In this document: in pieces, positions 9,589 through 20,604 of the stretch | Layout: each line of letters starts with the position of its first letter | How positions within the stretch are numbered: the stretch's first letter is position 1 | Assembly: GCF_026262505.1 (NCBI RefSeq) | Contig: NC_067206.1 | Span: 32,193,896-32,257,895, forward strand | Source: Trichomonas vaginalis G3 | Taxonomy: Eukaryota > Parabasalia > Trichomonadida > Trichomonadidae | Direction: 5' to 3' | DNA length: 64,000 nucleotides | Notes under the pieces: generated by a model | The model's input: the letters and a program-made list of their open reading frames with translations, nothing else | What the model was told of the DNA's origin: nothing | Database searches by the model: none | Program-made: the position numbers and the translations under genes

Positions 9589-11163
9589 TTATTCCTCACT
9601 GTCGTCCGCAGCTAAGTTATAGTCATCTAATCTTATTATTGGGATTCCATTAGCACGCACCTGAATGGCAAAGCAACAATCCCTCATAAATCCAATAAGT
9701 GGCTTTGGTACATTTTCAGTTGCTAGTTCAATATGTCCTTTAACAGACAATTTGTATGTTATTGGAGCAGTAGATGTTTGACCCTGCATGAAGCAAAAGT
9801 CCACTTCTGTTGGAAAACCACATAAGAAATGTGTGTTGTCATAGCTATCCCATTTATGTTCCACACTACCATCATCCACCAATGACCTCATAACATCTTC
9901 ATTAAATCCTATCATATCATTGTTTGTATTGCAAGCGTTCGCAACCATTTCATAAAATACAGGTCCATATGATTTTTCAGGTTCTGCAGGCATATTTCCA
10001 TAAGCTCCCATGGAAAGCTGAAGATATTTAAACTTAGGGTTCTCAAAATTAACATAATAGTTGTCTTTCTTTCTAAATAGTGCCCAAATACTTTTAACAT
10101 TAATAGGCGTATAAGCTGCTGTAAATGTTGCACTTGAACTATCTGTATTCTTTGAGAATGAACCGTCCATAGGAATCCAATCCATAACTTTAACAGGAAA
10201 ACATAAAGCCTCGTTTGTATAATGTTCTACAAGTTCTGTATAAATGTTAGGGTCTAAAGAGAATGACTTTGGATGAATAAAACATTCATTAAAATCCATC
10301 TTTGTTCGAAATAGTTGCTGGGTTACAGTTGTAATAGTAACTGTTCCACTAGCTTCTACTGCCTTCGTTATCATAGTGAATGGTTCATTCCATGGAACAA
10401 ATTTATTTGTCGGTGGATTTGAATCTGGAGCAAATGCAACTTTAAGAGTTGGATTGAAAGCAATGATATCATTTACAGATATAGATGTGCATTGTAAGGC
10501 GTCGCTACTGAACTTTACTTTAAGCTGAATGTTTCCTGCAAAAGCTGGAATAAATCGAATAGCTTCTAATGGAAGGAATCTTCTAACAGGAATTCTTAAA
10601 CGAAGCTTAAAATCAAATGATTTTCCTGCTGTAATTGGACCACTAACAATTTGTCCTGTTCTGCATGTTCCCGAATGACTCCATACATCTTCATGTCGAG
10701 TCTTTGAGAAAACATCTACTTTCTTTATTTGTTCGGTAGTTTGTGAGTTTGAAGTTATATATGCTTCTTCTCTTGCGTTGTCTTGAGAATATACGATACG
10801 ACCATTTGCAAGGATTTGATATCCAGCAACTGCATAGAAAGCGTCATCGAAACCAATCCAAAATCCTGGTGGGTTTGTTTTATTGGAACCTGAACCAATT
10901 TCTTTATCTACAATAAATTGACCTTCCATTTTATACGTAATGAATGTATTGTAAAGGTCCAACATATTTTCACCAGGAGGTGAGAGATTGAATGTTACCC
11001 ATGTGTTATCTTTAGCAGTTCCAGGTTGTGATGGAATCTTTGCATCAGAATATTTTCTATTAGTGTCACCAATTTGAACTGCATTGTCTATGATATCGAA
11101 ATATGAGCGAATCTGATGAATATGCTCTGCTGGAGTAAATTCGTTTAGCTGTTCGTTCTGCAT
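9589..11163 (-). CDS. Probable major capsid protein (double jelly-roll type)
   Basis: 524 residues, intact. It aligns along its whole length with the 562-residue B protein at 52441: both share HIHQIRSYFD/SIRQVRYYFD, FNLSPPGENMLDLYNTFI, YQILANGRIVYSQDNAREE, IRFIPAFAGNIQLKVKFS, SFSLDPNIYTELV and the C-terminal FLCGFPTEVDFCFMQGQ. Length, beta-rich character, position and conservation fit the Polinton major capsid protein, which builds hexon-like trimers with two jelly rolls. That assignment is inference from family context, not from a motif. It starts with ATG 11163, with an AT-rich promoter-like stretch directly upstream. It is the best preserved large gene of A. Confidence 0.7.
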   Translation of the reverse strand: MQNEQLNEFTPAEHIHQIRSYFDIIDNAVQIGDTNRKYSDAKIPSQPGTAKDNTWVTFNLSPPGENMLDLYNTFITYKMEGQFIVDKEIGSGSNKTNPPGFWIGFDDAFYAVAGYQILANGRIVYSQDNAREEAYITSNSQTTEQIKKVDVFSKTRHEDVWSHSGTCRTGQIVSGPITAGKSFDFKLRLRIPVRRFLPLEAIRFIPAFAGNIQLKVKFSSDALQCTSISVNDIIAFNPTLKVAFAPDSNPPTNKFVPWNEPFTMITKAVEASGTVTITTVTQQLFRTKMDFNECFIHPKSFSLDPNIYTELVEHYTNEALCFPVKVMDWIPMDGSFSKNTDSSSATFTAAYTPINVKSIWALFRKKDNYYVNFENPKFKYLQLSMGAYGNMPAEPEKSYGPVFYEMVANACNTNNDMIGFNEDVMRSLVDDGSVEHKWDSYDNTHFLCGFPTEVDFCFMQGQTSTAPITYKLSVKGHIELATENVPKPLIGFMRDCCFAIQVRANGIPIIRLDDYNLAADDSEE

Positions 11164-11189
11164 GTATTTACTTCAGATAAAAATATCTA

Positions 11190-11614
11190 TTTACTTCATT
11201 ATTCTCACTCTTCTTCTTGGCATTCGTGGTGGAAGTTGTTTCTTGACATTTTCAATGAACTGTACATTCTCTTTTGTCTCAACTTCTTTCACTGGCGGGT
11301 CAGGTTCTTTGACTCGGTTTGTTTTTCAATGAAATTCACGAACTTTGCAATAAGCTCTTGGTTCGTTATTGAAAGTACATCTGGCTTCTTTTCTTCTGTT
11401 CTTTTTGCTCAGTTTGAACAGAAGGTTTTATATGGGCTTCGCCCTCGGTGCCATGCACCTTAATGTTGTCGCTCTCTGCATTCGCTAATGGAACCTTTCT
11501 TTTTCTTACGTATATTTTACCATCTTTACTCTGACTTACATAATAGAAAGGATGTTGTATTCCTCTTGCGTCATTTAATATAATAGACTCTCGCTCTGAT
11601 TTTGACAAGCTCAT
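11190..11614 (-). pseudogene. Conserved small Maverick gene (family 2), interrupted
   Basis: The N-terminal part MSLSKSERESIILNDARGIQ followed by HPFYYV and VRKRKVPL matches the intact B protein at 51971 (LSPSEKQSIILNEAKGIQHP). It looks broken downstream. It carries one of the GC-rich double-hairpin inserts (11434-11459), read in frame. It is next to the probable capsid gene in both elements, so it may be a capsid-assembly partner. Confidence 0.65.
11434..11459. repeat. GC-rich double mini-hairpin 1
   Basis: Two adjacent GC hairpins in AT-rich DNA, GGGCTTCGCCC then GGTGCCATGCACC. It lies inside a small gene of A and is absent from the related B gene. Related inserts are at 15315-15339 and 23511-23534. 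Confidence 0.75.
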
Positions 11615-11658
11615 TTTACATTGGTTAAAGTTTAATTTAGTTTTTTATCTGCAGTCAA

Positions 11659-11919
11659 ATGACTCAGACAAGCCCTACGGACAAGACCCAAGGGGTCATA
11701 GATGTTGAAGCATTGAAGAAAGAAATTCGTGAGCAAATTTTATCCGAACTGAAGGAACAAAAACAAGAACAAAAGCCAGAGAGACCAAAGAGAAAACTTA
11801 GTGAAAAACAACTTGCTGCATTAGCTGCTGGAAGACAGAAGAACCCACGTTTGCTGGCGAAGAAAGCTAGAGAAGAAGCTGAAGCAAAAGCTAAAGAAGC
11901 TGAAGCAAAGAAAGAGTAA
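11659..11919 (+). CDS. Conserved basic small Maverick protein (family 3)
   Basis: 86 residues, intact, with highly charged ends. The core RPKRKLSEKQLAALAAGRQK is nearly identical to the B protein at 51709-51936 (KPKRKLTEKQLAALAAGRAK). The helix plus many Lys/Arg suggests a DNA-binding or DNA-condensing core protein, but that is a guess. It is divergent from the family-2 gene with about 44 bp between the starts; the same divergent pair exists in B (51936 and 51971), so the pair is an ancient module next to the capsid gene. Confidence 0.8.
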   Translation: MTQTSPTDKTQGVIDVEALKKEIREQILSELKEQKQEQKPERPKRKLSEKQLAALAAGRQKNPRLLAKKAREEAEAKAKEAEAKKE

Positions 11920-11943
11920 ATGGTTTATTTTTATCCGAATTAA

Positions 11944-12784
11944 ATGTATAGACAAATACCTTTATCTGTTGCGTTCAGTAGTGAAAACCCTGACGTCAAA
12001 ATAAAGGGGAACAGAGTAACGTTTAAGTTTCCAACAGACTGGATTGTGAACATAAATGAAGAGAAGTACATTGGCATAACAAATATGTATATAACACGTG
12101 CTTTCAGAAAGGTTGACTTTATACTTCAAGTCGAGATAGAAAATGACGAACAGTCTTTAAGCGCCCAAAACATTCACATATACAAATACTTTAAAGACGA
12201 TACAACATTGCAACAATGTATGATTTCATTTAATGAAATGTTCGAGAAAAAGTTTAACATTGAAGTACAAACTTTACAGCCTTTACGTGAGTTTCTTGCA
12301 CAACTGAAAGAAGAAGGTAGTCAGCCACAACTTATAGACTTTCATTATGAATTTAATGAAAATGAAGATGGAACTCATGACTGTCAGTTTGTTATATATT
12401 CACCATTCAATGAAGTAGCTAAAAAGAAAGAAAATCCATTACGTATAAGATTTCAAATCTCTGAACCAAGTGATGATTTCAAAAATGTTTTCAATTATGA
12501 TGCAATGCTTCCGAGGAAAAATGATTTTTCCGAAATTAGATTGCCAGGTATTTGGGATAGAAAACAAGCAATATTATATTCAAACCTAAGTAAAGGAGTT
12601 GAAAATGAGTTCATTGGTCATACAAGAAATTCACTATTACAAACTAACTGGTTTCAATCGTGAGTTTTGGATAGACATGTACTCAACTCATGACCATAAA
12701 GCACCCGTGTTCTTGCCTCCAGATAGAAAAGATTGTTTATACATTGAAGCTCAACTCTTAAATTCTACAATAGCTGTATTGTAA
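11944..12784 (+). pseudogene. Probable single jelly-roll minor capsid gene, interrupted
   Basis: It starts MYRQIPLSVAFSSENPDVKI at an ATG 25 bp after the previous gene. The segment NRVTFKFPTDWIVNINEEKY resembles YTYEYPRHWVEYVGGEKAIE in the A gene at 22520 and VSYKLPRDFIEYPASKALEI in the B gene at 28176, so these may be paralogous beta-barrel proteins such as penton-type minor capsid proteins. The gene looks whole over most of its length with about one break. No clear counterpart was found in B. Function is inferred only. Confidence 0.5.
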
Positions 12785-12834
12785 AATCTACGCTAGTTTT
12801 ATTTTTTCTGAAAATTTTTATTTGAGTGAAAGGC

Positions 12835-13406
12835 ATGGAAGGTGAAGACGTTTGGGAAACACTTGTTTGCTGACAACGACTATGAAATTAACACAGAATA
12901 TCACACAATATTAGGAAAAAAATCTACAGGAAAAATTGTGAGTGAATGGATGAGCGATGGATATTATAGGTTATGTTTAAACGGTCAAAAATACTTCAAG
13001 CACAAAACTTATAGCAGAACAATTCATACTTAACCCAGACAACTTACCTCAAGTAACCATATAAATCATATACGAACAGACAATAGAATAGAAAATTTAA
13101 GATATGTAACATCACAACAAAACAATAAAAACAGATGTAAAAGCAAATGGTATAAATTATAACTATGTAGATGAAAATTGGTGAAAACTCCATTGAAGTT
13201 AAAACATATGGAAAAATGAGTTCGATGATTTATACTATGACCCAGAACAAGACCTCTTCTATTTCTTTAATGAATTCGCAATAGAGAGCTTCATGTAATG
13301 GAAAAACAATAAATGTGGAACTCTGTATGTAAATGCATGGACTGTAAAAGGAAAACTTACAAAAATTTCATACAGTGCATTCAAACGTCAATATAATCTT
13401 ATATGA
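12835..13406 (+). pseudogene. HNH (NUMOD4-type) endonuclease remnant
   Basis: Pieces such as SEWMSDGYYRLCLNGQKYFK, VNHINHIRTDNRIENLRYVT and SQQNNKNR match the HNH endonuclease signature (the N-H-x-D-x-x-x-x-N-L-x-x-x-T-x-x-x-N pattern) found in homing endonucleases and phage or giant-virus HNH genes. The gene is broken at several points. It has no counterpart in B and probably arrived as a separate selfish gene. It is preceded by AAAATTTTTATTTGAG, the same kind of promoter-like word as other element genes. Confidence 0.65.
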
Positions 13407-13457
13407 CCTCACTGCTGACAAAAATAAATGACCTCATTATTTTTCTCATTCATGTTC

Positions 13458-14950
13458 TCAGAACTTAAGCTTTCTTATGAATGAAGTCTTAGTCTGAATA
13501 GAAAAGTTAAACTTTTCCTCAAATGCAAGTGTAGCAGACTTACATAAGTCAAATCCAATCTCTTGACCGTCATAAAGTGCTTTGTAAAGTTTCATTAAAC
13601 TGAACTCAGAGTCTTTGTCATATGTTCCAACAGGTATGTGAATGTTCTTATCTTCATTGTAATAGCATTGTATAGCTTCAGGAAACATTTCATTTGCTGT
13701 TAAAGCAAGGACGTCTTGTTTGACACCTTTGCAACGTGCATGGAATGCAACTTCATTTAAATCGTTAGTGAGTAAGTCTATGTAAGTCTTCTTTCCACAA
13801 AATATTGACTTGTATGCTAAACTTTGTTTTCCAGGTGTTATTTCTGCGAAGTCAGAATGGAACTGACCTAATGTTTTACCAATAAGTTCTCTACCGTATC
13901 TCTTCTTAAACTCTGCTGCAAGCTTTGGTATGTCTTCATTGAAAATATGCATGCTATCACAGTCCTGGTAAAATATTTGAAGTCCCATATCTTCTGCAGT
14001 ACAGAATACTTCGTTCATTATTCTCTTCGACATTGACAGAATATTAACACCAAGTGGACAGAAGTTAAAGTATCTGCAAATGCTTTTCGTTAGCTTGAAA
14101 ATAGTTTTATCCGAACCATCCAAACCTTCGAACTTCACTATATGGTTGTAGTTTCTTATAGCATATCTTATAGCATCTTTGTCATCTACTATGGTTATTT
14201 TTGACTCAATAGGAGATAGAATAGTTTTGCCATAAATACTGTTCAGAATGAGCTTTATATTTTCTTGCAAAGGATTTCCTTCTTTCTTATACTTTAACCT
14301 TAACTCAAACAACTTCTTTACTTCATCTCTTATTCTAATATCTCTGTTTCCATCGTAATAGTATCCTTGCAACACTTCACATTTGACACCTTGATATTTT
14401 ATGAGGTCTTGTAATGTTATATGGTCAACATACATTAAACAGCAAGTGTTTGAACTTCTGGGAACGTTAAGTTCTGGATTTAGTTCAGGGTCACAAACTA
14501 TTAAAGGAAAGTGTCTATGTATGCCAATCTCTTTTATCTTAATGAGAACAAAGAAGCCAGACATAAACTTTTCACCAATGGGTTCCTTTTGGTCGTCATC
14601 GAATAAATGTCTTATGAGATACTCTGTGCTTAACATTTCTTTCTTCATAACCTTTGGAATACCTTCTAAAGTATAAAGTCTTGCTATAGCTGATGGATAT
14701 AATGAAACAGCGTCGAAATCAGCAATGAGTTTCTCTTTACTCTTTTGTTTAATGTTATCTGACAACATACATCTTCCACCTTGAATGCATCTCGAAATAA
14801 ACTCTCTTGGTTTATTTGAGAGGTCATATAAATTTCCATTCGGGAAGTACACTCTGTTCTCAAATAATTTGTTAGCAATTGAACAAATACTAACGTAGTC
14901 ATAAACGTTTAAATCAAATTCTTTCAATATGTCATTGCGGAACTTAACAA
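13458..14950 (-). pseudogene. PolB: Family-B DNA polymerase, C-terminal part
   Basis: About 489 residues covering the polymerase palm and thumb. Motif A is DFDAVSLYPSAIARLY, motif B is LILNSIYGKT, motif C is YQDCDSMH, and GKKTYIDLLTNDLNEVAFHA follows. It aligns closely with the C-terminal part of the intact B polymerase (48015-51704), including IQGGRCM and YYYDGNRDIRIRDEVKKL. It is only a fragment of the gene, so A cannot encode its own full polymerase. The family copies Polinton DNA by protein priming. Confidence 0.9.
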
Positions 14951-14959
14951 AACCTTCTC

Positions 14960-15181
14960 TTAAAATTCTTCATCCTGTGCGGTACAGTCTAAATTACTTG
15001 TTAAAAGTTCTTGCTTTATTCTTTGTATTTCTGTTCCAAAACTATATGAAGAAGGAATGAAGTTTTTCATCTCTACTAACATAGATGTTGGATTCATGAC
15101 TAACGAGTTTGGTGCTGTTGTTGTGGACAGAGTCCTGCCGTTCGCGGCTTGAATTGTTGTTGTGCCGATTGTTGAAATCAT
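14960..15181 (-). CDS. Small hypothetical ORF
   Basis: 73 residues, Thr/Ser/Asn-rich (STIGTTTIQAANGRTLSTTT), starting at an ATG preceded by TTTATTTATTTTGTATAAAA, a plausible element promoter. No relative was recognised in B. It is not similar to the N-terminus of the B polymerase. Real status is uncertain. Confidence 0.35.
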   Translation of the reverse strand: MISTIGTTTIQAANGRTLSTTTAPNSLVMNPTSMLVEMKNFIPSSYSFGTEIQRIKQELLTSNLDCTAQDEEF

Positions 15182-15257
15182 ATCTTTTATACAAAATAAA
15201 TAAATAAAAATAAAACTAACTTTATTTTTTCTATCTTAAGGAAATTCATGAAAATTC

Positions 15258-15345
15258 ACGAGGGTAGAATTGAGGGTATAAATACCCATCTACCCTAAAA
15301 ATTATTTTTGGTCATGGGCTATGCCCCGCCGCTTTGCGTCTTTAT
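15258..15345. repeat. Internal TIR-like sequence plus double mini-hairpin 2
   Basis: GAGGGTATAAATACCCATC through CTACCCTAAAAATTATTTTTG (15258-15310) resembles the inner TIR segments near 24160-24215 and 8725-8780. It is followed by the GC hairpins GGGCTATGCCC and CGCCGCTTTGCG. This is the 240-bp gap between two minus-strand genes. Confidence 0.55.
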
Positions 15346-15429
15346 GTTAAAATAAATGGTACCATTAATGATATCATGACTGTTCTCGTTCATGTCTGAT
15401 TTACATCTAATGAAAAAGTTTAGAAGAAT

Positions 15430-16500
15430 TTTCTTATTCTTTCTGGCATATTTTTGTCTTTCCAATACTCCCGCTCTAATGGTCCCAGATGTGTTGGCTT
15501 TGACTCTCTCAAGTTCTTAGATGGTATACATCTTCACGCCTCCTTCATATCTTACTTTATAAGTGTCATCGTTTGTGTTATAGCCAAGTATTTCAATAAC
15601 CACTCCTCGCTTTGCTTCGTCAATGGTTTCAGCAAGTTTGCCATTACTACTTTCAACTAACTTATGTCGAGGTAAATGCTATGGAGTCGTCAGCAGCTTT
15701 TATAAGATATCCATTACCTTGCGTAGAGTCTACGATATAATAATTTCGACTTAACCTTAAACGTTTCTTTGTCAACGGTTTGTCGTCAAGAACTACACGA
15801 ACTTTTGTTCCAGGAATGAGAGTAAATTGTGTTGAATTTCTGATATTTTGTGTTTGACTTCGTTTCTTTTGTATATACTTTTCTTCTTGTTGTTGTGTCA
15901 TTGAATTTGGTGTATGTCCTGTTGTAGAATGTGTTGAGGAATTATATACTTCGAGAAAATGTTTCATTGTTTCTTCGATAAAGTCTCGCTCTTGATTTAA
16001 ATCTCTGAGAGTCCTTATGAAGCGGTTTATGATGCGAGTATGTTATGGTTATGGTCTTCAGTAGTGTAGTGAGTTATGTTATGCTTAATGAGAAATTCTG
16101 TGATTTCATTGCTGAGATATGCACCGTCTTGGTCTGATGTTAAAGTACTTGGGTTATGTTCTGCTACAAACTTTTGTAAAACTCTTAACACTTCACGAGT
16201 TCCTTTATTTTTCATTGGATATGCATATGCTTTACGTGTATTAACATTTATGAAGATGAGGAATGGTTTATGTCCTCCTTTTCTGCTTTGAATGAGAGTA
16301 TCAAATTGATATGCATCATGGGTTTTAGAATAAATGGGAAGTTAGTAGTCGTATGGATTAACTTTAACCTGATGAACTATATTTTCATCATAAAATCTCT
16401 TAATTTCTGTTCTATCATTAAATCCCGCATTCTTTGCAGCTTCATAGAATTTTTTAAATGACTTCCACGGTGATGATTCGAAAACTTCTTTTAAACTCAT
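15430..16500 (-). pseudogene. INT: Retroviral-type integrase (rve), interrupted
   Basis: Pieces align with the intact B integrase at 34401: LTSDQDGAYLSNEITEFLIK and HNITHYTTEDHNHNI correspond to LTSDEDPAYTTQNVRDLLVS and HNIEHMTTQKYNHNI. The C-terminal part LIPGTKVRVVLDDKPL and RNYYIVDSTQGNGYLIKA corresponds to the SH3-like end of the family. Several breaks are present. The enzyme would insert the linear Polinton DNA into the chromosome, making the short target duplication. Confidence 0.85.
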
Positions 16501-16559
16501 TTATGTAAAAATAAATTTAGTAAATTTCATGCTGTTCGCTCTTTTGGAGCTCAGGACTT

Positions 16560-19548
16560 TCAGTCCGTTCTAACCCATGCATAAACTGTAATATACGGTG
16601 GCATATAATCTGCACCCGAACCTGTTGGATTTGTTGTGAAAGTGTGTGAATGATTTCCTCCTGGTTCAGTTGGTCGAAAAGTCTTTTTTGCTGAATTGTT
16701 ATAAGATGGAGATAAAACTTCATTGCCAGCTTCATAGTCTGAGTTGTATAATGGGTGGTCTCTTAATGAGTGGCTATGGTCGCCAGAAAAGTTTGTAGTT
16801 CCTGTATGAGTGTGCGCAGGTAAGTTTGCTTCTTTAATTTTCTTTGAGCCTCCTGTTTGCTTTGAAGAGTTAGCACAGTATAAGAATTTGTCTACAATTC
16901 CCAAGTACCAAACCTAAAACACTTGCTGGATTTGTTGAGTTCATTGACGTATAAATAGAGCCTATAGGATATAATGAAGTATTTCAGTCTTTAATGTTTG
17001 AAGCTCTGTTTTGTCAGCTTTGTCCTCCATTATATCTTCATAGTTTTTAACTTCAATGATTTGAATGAAAAACTCCGGATTTAAACCCATTTCTGCAGTT
17101 GCTGACCATATTTCTTCATTCCATTCAAAACTTTCACGAATATCTTCTCTATGAACTCCATAATGTACTCCTGTCTTAGTTCTGTTGAAACGTGTATATG
17201 TTATACGTCAATGACTTTAGTTTCATTTGTTCTTTCAAGATATTCAGAATAATCTGAACCAAGCACCACCTCCTTTTACTGTATAATGCCAATGTTTTTT
17301 GTCAGCCTTTTTGTCAATACTTTTCTGAATTATTGCTATATTTTCTGCTCTAGTATACGAACTAAGTTCATCTCTGCTTGCTTTCTTTTCAAGTTCTTCA
17401 TCCACATAAGTTTTGTCAGCTTTCTTATCTAAAAGCGTTGGTAGTTCATATGTTTCAAAGTTTCTGACATGTCCTTCAATGTTCATACATTTACTATCTA
17501 AACTATTAAGAGTATCTTTTACGCTTGTACTTGGATTCTCTAAAGGTGCACTTGAACCAAGGGTATAGTTCAATATTATGTCGTCTGCTCTAACAGTAGT
17601 GAAGGATTTATGTGTATGGTTCTTGTCAGCTTTACTATTTAATGTAGCTTGTAATCATCGGATATATGTTTATGAGATTTCAAAACTTTGTTCGTTGCGT
17701 CAAGTTCATCTTTGTCAGCTTTACTTTTAATAGCATCTTCAAAAGTTATTTTTGCCTTAACTCTCAACATAAATCTTGGTTCAACTAATACACCGTTAAC
17801 AAAGAAGTATGAAGCATAAATTTCATTGTTATAACAAATGCTTCTGGTGCTTTTACCTGTGTCATACTGTACAGTACAACGTATGTCATAACCTTCAGCA
17901 CGAATGAATTTATATCTTTCATTAACATCTTCCCTTCACTGTTTATCCATGATAATCCGTTATAATCTGTTCATCTGAACTTATATAATGAACATGGTTT
18001 TTGTCTGCTTTTTCGGCTAATTTCTCTTCTATCTCATTTATTTCAAGTTCATGCCTACCACCACCTCCTTCAGAAGTATTTTTCTTCAGCTCTTGAAGAA
18101 CATCCACTTCACCATCTTCGGTGTCAATAATGAGACTTTGTGTTAAAACTTTCCTGTCTTAATGGATGTTTGTAAAACTTCTTCTTCACCGTGTTCGGGG
18201 TCATGGTCGTCATCATATCTTGTGAAATCAGAGATGTTGTCATACATTAAGCATATCTGTCTCAAAAGTTCTGCTATTTGGAACTGGAACGAAAGATATA
18301 CAGAACTTTCATCATCTCCTAAAGTCAAGCTTTCTTAAGTATTTCTTGAATGTATGCAATGAGAACAGAGTACCTTGGAAAATATTCGAACAATATTTCA
18401 TTAGCTGTTGGTTTTGGTGGTTCTTCTGGAGTTTCTGTTGTTTCAGTTCCTTCTGTAGGTTCTGTTGGAGTTTCTGCATCTCTTGACTTCAATGCTCTTG
18501 CTCTCAAAGACCTAAATGTTAGAGCACCAGGTTTTACAAAGGACTTTATAAATGCTTTAATAGTTCCTGGTAAGTTATTGTTAGCATTAAGTAAGTTCTT
18601 TATACTTCCATCATGTACGTCCATAGCACTATGTAAAAAATCTATACTTTTCTTGTAGTCAGCAATAGACTGACTGTGATTTTTTAAAGATTTGTCAATA
18701 CCTTTAAGCCAATCTTCATGCATGTCTGATACTGAGACAAGAATATCATTTGCTTCCTTTAGTGTATTTTGTGCTTCTCGTAAAGTATCCAATCCCGTAC
18801 GTGCATTGTTTGCTATACGTCTTACAGTATCTATTTGACTCCTTGTTTCTTGCATCCAACCAGATAAAGTTTTAATAGTATCCGAACCATTTGAAATGAA
18901 GTTCAAAGCATCTTTAACGTCATCTAAAGCTTCTTCACCAAGTACTGCCCATATCTTTCCGATTTGGTATTGAAGAACTCCATATGAAGCAGCTGTTAAA
19001 CCAGTATTTATAAGGTCCCATATCCATGATTTAGCAGTTTTTCCATTCTTTCCATCTTCTCCATCCAAACCATTTTCGCCTTGAGGACCTTGTATTCCTT
19101 GTGGTCCTTGAGGTCCAGTGTCACCCTTCTCTCCTTTCAGTTCATCTTTATGTTCGTTATAATATTCTAATGTCATAAGGTGTACATCATTACTGCTACC
19201 AGCAACGCCGAGAATTTGTTTCTCATTCATGACTAAATTCTTTAAGCATTTAATGTTGTCGTCAAATCGAAGCTCTTTAACAATTCAATGAGAACATTTT
19301 ACTTTCACTAATGAGGCATCTACTGTTGAATTTATATATTGCACCGTTCCATCATTTATGATAGGAACTTTACTTGTTGTAATGAATGGGTCATACGTGT
19401 TAAAAGTATCGAAATCAATGACTTTTTTAGTTTTTCCATCGTCAATGACTAAATCATTGCCTTCAATGGTTAAAGTTGAGTTTTCGTTTACTAGTTCATG
19501 TGCTCTTCTTGCTTCATTTGTTTCATACGCATATGCAGCAATAGTCAT
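16560..19548 (-). pseudogene. Fibre gene: collagen-like shaft and phage tail-collar-like tip, interrupted
   Basis: The start MTIAAYAYETNEARRAHELV at 19548 resembles the B fibre start. Downstream come collagen-like triplets (GEKGDTGPQGPQGIQGPQGE, around 19140-19070), a helical region, repeated KKADKTYVDEEL modules, and a tip with GGSKKIKEANLPAHTHTG, GGNHSHTF and PPYITVYAWVRTD. The tip pattern (LP-x-H-x-H, N-H-x-H, PPY-x-x-x-Y-A-W) is that of bacteriophage tail-fibre or collar tips (gp10/gp12 type). A trimeric receptor-binding fibre is the natural reading. The gene has several breaks. It is divergent from the jelly-roll-like gene at 19566, as in B. Confidence 0.75.
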
Positions 19549-19565
19549 ATTTTAATGAGAATAAA
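19549..19565. promoter_or_regulatory. Shared divergent promoter (fibre / jelly-roll gene)
   Basis: Only 17 bp (ATTTTAATGAGAATAAA) separate two start codons on opposite strands. The homologous gap in B is 19 bp. The AT core with AATAAA/TTTATT is the only available signal. Confidence 0.5.
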
Positions 19566-20531
19566 ATGTTGTTCTATTTGCAAAGTACAGACCCAAACGA
19601 ATACGGGACAGTAAAGCTACAAACAAACTTAGGACTTCAGAATGAAGCACTTGCTTTCAGAGTTGTTGACTTCAATACTATCGCAACTTTTGTCATAACA
19701 GATGAAACAGATTTCATAGAGATTGAAATAGATGGTGTAAGAAGTGTTATAACATTTCCTAACAGAGCTGGGTATAGAATAGATAAAATTGCTGGAGTCA
19801 TAGATACTCTCATAAATGAAGAAACTATTGACAACATAGATGTCGAACTCTCTTCTGAGGGAACATTGAAGTTCAGTTATGCGAAGGAGTTTAAGATAAC
19901 ACGAATGAGTCATAGAGTTCAATTGCTTCTGGGAGCATACCATATGACATTTCCTTTGAAAAGTGTTGACAAAACGATTGAGATGAAATCTGTTCCATAC
20001 GTATGTTATGGCAATTGTTTGTACATTGAGTCAAAAATAGCTAATGTCACAGGTATTTCAGGAGTTAATAGTAAAGGTTCAGTAGAATATAATCTTTCTG
20101 TTATGAAGTAAATTCAATGTTCATTCCAAACGTTCCTGTCATAGCAACTCATTTAGGTAAATGGTTCGCATTAGTCCTCATAATTTGAAAGACATGCAAT
20201 TCAGACTTGTTGACTTTCAAGGAGAGCCTGTAGAACTGAAGGCACCAGTGCGAATGACTGTTGAAGTTGATTTTTTAGAAAATATTAAATGCGACGGCTT
20301 ACAAGAGAACTCAGAGCTAAAAATATAAAGTATGAATGTTATGTATTAGGTCATGAACTTTGGTTGTTGCTGTTTGATGAAACAAATGAGTTAGTTATGT
20401 CAGTCAAGAGAACAGAAAAATATTGTGTTAGTGAAAACTGCACCAAGTTAATAAGATTAGGTTTGCATTATGAAGATGAGTTCAATAGTGTTGAAGAAGT
20501 TTTGGATAGATATTACAAATTGCTAACTTGA
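19566..20531 (+). pseudogene. Probable minor capsid (jelly-roll-like) gene, interrupted
   Basis: It starts MLFYLQSTDPNEYGTVKLQT, matching the B gene at 47130 (MMYYLQSTDPNNYGTIQFQA) and continuing with TFVITDETDFIEIEI, comparable to NFIVCDETDYFVLQL. A later segment DMQFRLVDFQGEPVEL corresponds to VTFTLVDFQDQPVRL in B. That closing segment is typical of a small jelly-roll protein found beside the capsid gene in many Polintons, which is why I favour a minor capsid role. One or a few breaks separate the parts. A further open stretch follows to 20531. Confidence 0.6.
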
Positions 20532-20560
20532 AATTTTTTTGACTAACCTAAGTCAGTCAT

Positions 20561-20583
20561 TGACTGACTGACTGACTGACTGC
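20561..20583. repeat. (GACT)n microsatellite
   Basis: Five to six tandem TGAC units between two convergent genes. It could form part of a bidirectional terminator region, but no function is shown. Confidence 0.85.
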
Positions 20584-20604
20584 TTTAATTTACTAAAACA
20601 TATT

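Noticed and set aside
16560-19548. Bacterial or phage contamination suggested by the tail-collar tip
   Set aside because: The gene lies inside a TIR-bounded Maverick, shares its composition and promoter words, and has a homologue in the same place in B.
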